A stretch of DNA of 32,537 nucleotides. It comes from Pseudomonadota bacterium (GTDB lineage: Bacteria; Pseudomonadota; Gammaproteobacteria; Burkholderiales; Thiobacillaceae). The notes below the pieces were generated by a model. The model had not been told where the DNA came from. It ran no database searches and saw nothing but the letters and a program-made list of their open reading frames with translations. Below, in pieces: positions 29,820-32,537 of the stretch (its first letter is position 1; the number at the start of each line of letters is the position of its first letter). A program made the translations under genes and the position numbers. Location: positions 1-32,537 of the forward strand of contig JAUYFG010000078.1 of the NCBI GenBank assembly GCA_030690985.1, written 5' to 3'.

Positions 29820-30971
29820 TCATTTCGCCACCGCCCGAACACCCGCTTTCACGCCTTCCTTTTCCAAAGAAACCACCACCTGATCGCCTGCTCCCAGGCC
29901 ACGGGTGATTTCCGTGTGCTGCCAGTTGCTCAGGCCGGCGCCCACCTCGCGCTCGCGCAACACGCCCTCTTGCAACAGCAGCACCTTGTTGCCGACGAGC
30001 AGCGCCTGGGTGGGAATGCGCAGCACCTTCTCACGCGCTTCCAGGATGATTTCCGCATCGGCGCTGTAGCCCACCAGCAGGGATTTCAAATCCTTCGGCT
30101 GGGTGAAAGCCACTTCCACTTCCACCGTGCGCGCCTGCTTTTCCACTTCCAGCACATAGGGGGCGATGCGCTGCACGCGGCCGGCGAAATGCTTGCCGGG
30201 GAAGGCGTCCAGCGCGATGCGGGCGGGCAGGCCGACCCGGATTTTCGGAGCGTCCACCTCGTCGATGGGCGCGGTGACGTAAAGGCAGGTGTCGTCGATC
30301 AGGTCAATGGCCGGCGGCGTGGGAATGCCGGGCGGCGAGGGTGTGCTGTATTCGCCCTGTTCGCCGGTGACTTCCGCGACGATGCCGGCGAACGGCGCCT
30401 TGAGCACGCTGCGCGCCAGGGTGGCGCGGGCGGTATCGAGACGCGCGACGGCGGCAGCGATGTCCGCCTCGGCGGCGCGACAACCGGCTTCCTTCACAGC
30501 GGCCTCGCTGACGGCGGCATCCACCTTGGCGGCGCTGACGAAACCCTGGGCGGCCAGCTTCTCCTGGCGTCCGCCCTCGCGCCGCGCCGCCTGGGCCGCC
30601 GCGCAGGCCTCGGCGCGATGCGCGCGGGCGGTGTGGATCTGCTCCTCGGCCTGACGCGCCTGGGCCGCCAGATCGACACTCCACAACTTCAGCAGCACCT
30701 GCCCGGCCTTCACACGATCGCCCTCATGCACCAGCAGTTGCGCGATCTGGCCACCCCCTTGCGGTGCCAGCTTGGCGCGGCGACAGGCTTTCACGGTGCC
30801 GGCGCGGGTGTTGGCGACGCTGGACTCGACCTGGCCCAGGTTGGCCTCGGCCACGCTGACTTCGATGGGTTTGGGTTTTCCGTAATGGCGCCAGGCGGCA
30901 TAGCCGCCACCGCTGATAACGGCCAACACGACAAGACGCCAGAACCAGCGGCGCAAAGAGGGGTTCAGCAT
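29820..30971 (-). CDS. HlyD/MacA-type periplasmic adaptor of an ABC export system
   Basis: 383 residues. A single N-terminal membrane helix (LVVLAVISGGGYAAW), a lipoyl-like half (GQIAQLLVHEGDRVKAGQVL), a long alpha hairpin rich in Ala, Arg and Glu (about 95-200), the matching lipoyl half (LKAPFAGIVAEV), and a beta-barrel and membrane-proximal domain. Adaptors of this kind link inner-membrane ABC permeases to an outer-membrane TolC-like tunnel. No tolC-like gene is in the window. It starts two bases after the rlmH stop, so the cassette is probably transcribed with rlmH. Confidence 0.92.
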   Translation of the reverse strand: MLNPSLRRWFWRLVVLAVISGGGYAAWRHYGKPKPIEVSVAEANLGQVESSVANTRAGTVKACRRAKLAPQGGGQIAQLLVHEGDRVKAGQVLLKLWSVDLAAQARQAEEQIHTARAHRAEACAAAQAARREGGRQEKLAAQGFVSAAKVDAAVSEAAVKEAGCRAAEADIAAAVARLDTARATLARSVLKAPFAGIVAEVTGEQGEYSTPSPPGIPTPPAIDLIDDTCLYVTAPIDEVDAPKIRVGLPARIALDAFPGKHFAGRVQRIAPYVLEVEKQARTVEVEVAFTQPKDLKSLLVGYSADAEIILEAREKVLRIPTQALLVGNKVLLLQEGVLREREVGAGLSNWQHTEITRGLGAGDQVVVSLEKEGVKAGVRAVAK

Positions 30972-30973
30972 GG

Positions 30974-31441
30974 TTATTCCCGATGGTAAGGATGGTTATT
31001 CAGCAGACTGACGGCGCGATACAACTGTTCCGCCAACAGCACCCGCGCCAGGGCGTGCGGCAGGGTCAGGCGCGATAGCGAGAGTTTCGCTTCGGCCTTG
31101 TCCAGCAGAGAAGCCGCCAGGCCGTCGGCGCCGCCGATCACCAGGGCCACATCGCGGCCCTCCGCCATCCAGCGCGCCATCAGATCGGCCAGCTCTTTCG
31201 TGGTTACTTCGCGGCCGTGTTCGTCCAGCGCCAGCAAGCGAGCGCCGGCCGGCAGCTTGTCGAGCAGGCGGGTGGCTTCGATCGCCTTGATCGAATCGGC
31301 GGACTGGCCGGCGCGCTTTTCCGGCTTGATTTCCACCAGCTCGACGCGCGCCTCGCGCGGCATCCGCTTCAGGTACTCCGCCACCGCCGTGTCGGCCCAG
31401 GCCGGCAGCTTGTCGCCCACGGAGAGCAGGGTCAGCTTCAT
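30974..31441 (-). CDS. rlmH: 23S rRNA pseudouridine-1915 N3-methyltransferase
   Basis: 155 residues, exactly the RlmH size. SPOUT-fold landmarks: LLALDEHGREVTTKELA, the knot region VALVIGGADGL, and the C-terminal LTLPHALARVLLAEQLYRA and NHPYHRE. It methylates pseudouridine 1915 in helix 69 of assembled ribosomes with SAM. Its ATG overlaps the stop of the degraded SenB-like gene; the usual upstream genes nadD and rsfS are absent here. Confidence 0.97.
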   Translation of the reverse strand: MKLTLLSVGDKLPAWADTAVAEYLKRMPREARVELVEIKPEKRAGQSADSIKAIEATRLLDKLPAGARLLALDEHGREVTTKELADLMARWMAEGRDVALVIGGADGLAASLLDKAEAKLSLSRLTLPHALARVLLAEQLYRAVSLLNNHPYHRE

Positions 31442-31801
31442 GCGAATTCCTCAAGCAACGCCTTGACCGCCGCAGCCTCGTGTTCCGGCGTGAACAGCGG
31501 GGCGCGCGCCGCACACTGGCGTTGCAGCAGGCAACAGACGGGCAGCATAAGCCGCGCGGAACGGGTCTTTCTCCTCGCGCAGATGCGCGACGACGCAGAC
31601 ATCGAAGGTTCTGGTCGGCCTCGGCGCCGGTTGCAAAGTGGGCGCGGATTGCCGGATCACCTGCGTCTTCGCCCGATAATCTTCCGGCAATTCGTCCACG
31701 CCATGCCCGGCGCGACGCAGAAAGCGCAACCAGCGCACGGCGGTATGGGCATTGCCGTTGCGCGCGGCGGCAAGGTAAGGAGTCACCAGAACAATACGCA
31801 T
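31438..31801 (-). pseudogene. Degraded SenB-like glycosyltransferase
   Basis: From ATG 31801 the frame reads MRIVLVTPYLAAARNGNAHT then AVRWLRFLRRAGHGVD, the recognisable start of the TIGR04348/SenB (selenosugar synthase-like) glycosyltransferases. It then jumps to a segment (FDVCVVAHLREEKDPFRAAY) that belongs near the middle of such proteins, and after a frameshift to a tail PLFTPEHEAAAVKALLEEFA. Total length is 364 bases, not a multiple of three and about a third of a normal gene, so at least two internal deletions plus a frameshift have occurred. The tail stop overlaps rlmH (ATGA), showing where the intact gene ended. The family call rests on remembered motifs. Confidence 0.6.
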
Positions 31802-31873
31802 GGCCGGAATATAGCCCACCCGCACTGCCCCCACCCTCGTCCCGAAAAATGCGCCATGAACGCAAAAAGCCAC

Positions 31874-31902
31874 TTTACAAGGCTGAAAACCGTCAATAGA
31901 AT
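31874..31902 (+). promoter_or_regulatory. Sigma-70 promoter of the tRNA-Ala/tRNA-Glu unit
   Basis: TTTACA (31874-31879), a 17-base spacer and TAGAAT (31897-31902). The next bases, gcgcgctc, form a GC-rich discriminator typical of growth-rate-controlled stable-RNA promoters. The tRNA starts 15 bases after the -10 box. Confidence 0.7.
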
Positions 31903-31916
31903 GCGCGCTCTCTTGT

Positions 31917-31992
<76 letters not shown>

Positions 31993-32000
31993 CGAAACGA

Positions 32001-32024
32001 GAAGACTCGGGAAACCGGGTCTTC
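32001..32024 (+). other. Hairpin between tRNA-Ala and tRNA-Glu
   Basis: gaagactcgg (32001-32010) pairs with ccgggtcttc (32015-32024), one mismatch, over gaaa. A tight stem in a tRNA spacer is a likely processing or partial-termination element. Confidence 0.5.
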
Positions 32025-32034
32025 GGCCTCATAA

Positions 32035-32110
32035 GTCCCTATCGTCTAGAGGCCTAGGACATCGCCCTTTCACGGCGGTAACCGGGGTTCGAATCCCCGT
32101 GGGGACGCCA
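32035..32110 (+). tRNA. tRNA-Glu(TTC)
   Basis: 76 bases with encoded CCA. Acceptor gtcccta pairs with tggggac, discriminator G, CCA 32108-32110. The anticodon loop ctttcac gives TTC, reading GAA and GAG. It lies 42 bases after tRNA-Ala and shares its promoter. Confidence 0.97.
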
Positions 32111-32333
32111 GCATTACCCCACTACCGACAGCAATGCGGTAGTGGACTTCTCCTTGGAAAGTGGACGGATCAAGCGTGATCCGATCCACCATTCCTCGCA
32201 CGAAATCCACCAGCAGTTCCTGTGACATTGCCGGCATGTCTTCCGCCAGGCCGGCGAGCATGGCACGCACGTCTGATTCCGTGACCTGCGCAATTCCTGC
32301 GCTCGGCGTCCTGCCTGCCTCACGGCTTCGGCA
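32111..32333 (-). pseudogene. Serine recombinase, C-terminal remnant
   Basis: The minus strand reads, without an internal stop, TPSAGIAQVTESDVRAMLAG, then AEDMPAMSQELLVDFVRGMV and DRITLDPSTFQGEVHYRI. This resembles the C-terminal end of large serine recombinases encoded by phages and integrative elements. The catalytic N-terminal domain is missing and the upstream sequence shows a frame break near 32330. The frame continues into tRNA-Glu (ASPRGFEPRLPP), which is a read-through artefact. It marks an old element next to the tRNA genes. Confidence 0.6.
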
Positions 32334-32358
32334 CGTTCAACCTAGAAACCTCAGTTGA

Positions 32359-32536
32359 ACGCGCCCGAGTGTGCGGTTTTCGGGTCGGCTGGCAAGGCGC
32401 GACGACGCGCGGGGCCGTTTCCCGCAAGGATAAGCAGGGACTTGGCCGCCGTCTTTTGGCGGCTTAGTCCTTCGCTTAGTAGTTTCATCAGAAGCAACGC
32501 AGCCAGACGGCCCGAAAACCGTGCAATCGGGCGCGT
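32359..32536. repeat. Long imperfect inverted repeat at the window edge
   Basis: Arms 32359-32393 and 32502-32536 are complementary at 30 of 35 positions, with cores acgcgcccga and ggttttcggg exact. The 108-base interior has a smaller hairpin (gccgcc...ggcggc, about 32443-32463). No gene is seen in 32334-32537. It could be the ends of a small element or a structured RNA; homology may continue beyond the window. Confidence 0.6.
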
Positions 32537-32537
32537 A

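Noticed and set aside
32327-32360. gttcaac...gttgaac considered as an integron attC site
   Set aside because: The two seven-base boxes fit the core consensus but are only 12 bases apart, without the internal boxes or stem of an attC; no integrase is present.

Overview
The window is a dense, GC-rich bacterial chromosome segment. Gene content and order (pilT/pilU divergent from yggS-proC-yggT-yggU; slt, an NDUFA9-like gene and cca together; rlmH/maf/rng on one strand; a membrane-anchored dihaem cytochrome c) point to a betaproteobacterium of the Rhodocyclales/Nitrosomonadales type. This is inferred from gene families and synteny only. There are about 31 intact or nearly intact protein genes, three tRNAs and several broken mobile-element or metabolic genes.

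Layout. 1-136: cut end of an IS3-family element. 137-1050: an AT-rich orphan reading frame without a start codon, then nested palindromes. 1051-5109: pirin, ispD, and the coupled AmmeMemoRadiSam trio (MEMO1-like, AMMECR1-like, radical SAM). 5225-9685: lytic transglycosylase, NDUFA9-like oxidoreductase, cca. 9901-12976: Crp/Fnr regulator, PAS-LuxR regulator, DUF2892 membrane protein, dihaem cytochrome c. 13163-13878: tRNA-Arg(CCG) and an IS1380-like transposase remnant. 13879-15916: EVE-domain protein, TauE/SafE permease, secreted alpha/beta hydrolase. 16115-18285 (minus): pilT-pilU. 18332-22785: yggS, proC, yggT, yggU and a dynamin-like GTPase, the last four tightly coupled. 22916-24151: a lipoprotein gene interrupted by a 16-G tract, then a FlgO-like lipoprotein. 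24249-31801 (minus): a degraded SenB-like glycosyltransferase, rlmH, an HlyD/ATPase/permease/permease export cassette, maf and rng. 31917-32110: tRNA-Ala(GGC) and tRNA-Glu(TTC) behind a good promoter. 32111-32537: serine-recombinase remnant and a long inverted repeat cut by the window end.

The most striking feature is the intergenic DNA. About twenty palindromic units of at least nine sequence families fill the gaps. Nearly all are bounded by GTAG...CTAC, and each half folds as GTAG plus a hairpin, the layout known for REP elements handled by RAYT (TnpA-REP) transposases; no RAYT gene lies in this window. In eight genes the TAG stop codon is the TAG of a REP GTAG head. In four more the TAA stop lies in a second kind of repeat border, so about 12 of 31 genes end inside a repeat. 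Other points of interest are the poly-G tract in a lipoprotein signal peptide, the export cassette lying between rlmH and maf, and 12-bp tandem repeats inside the NDUFA9-like gene.
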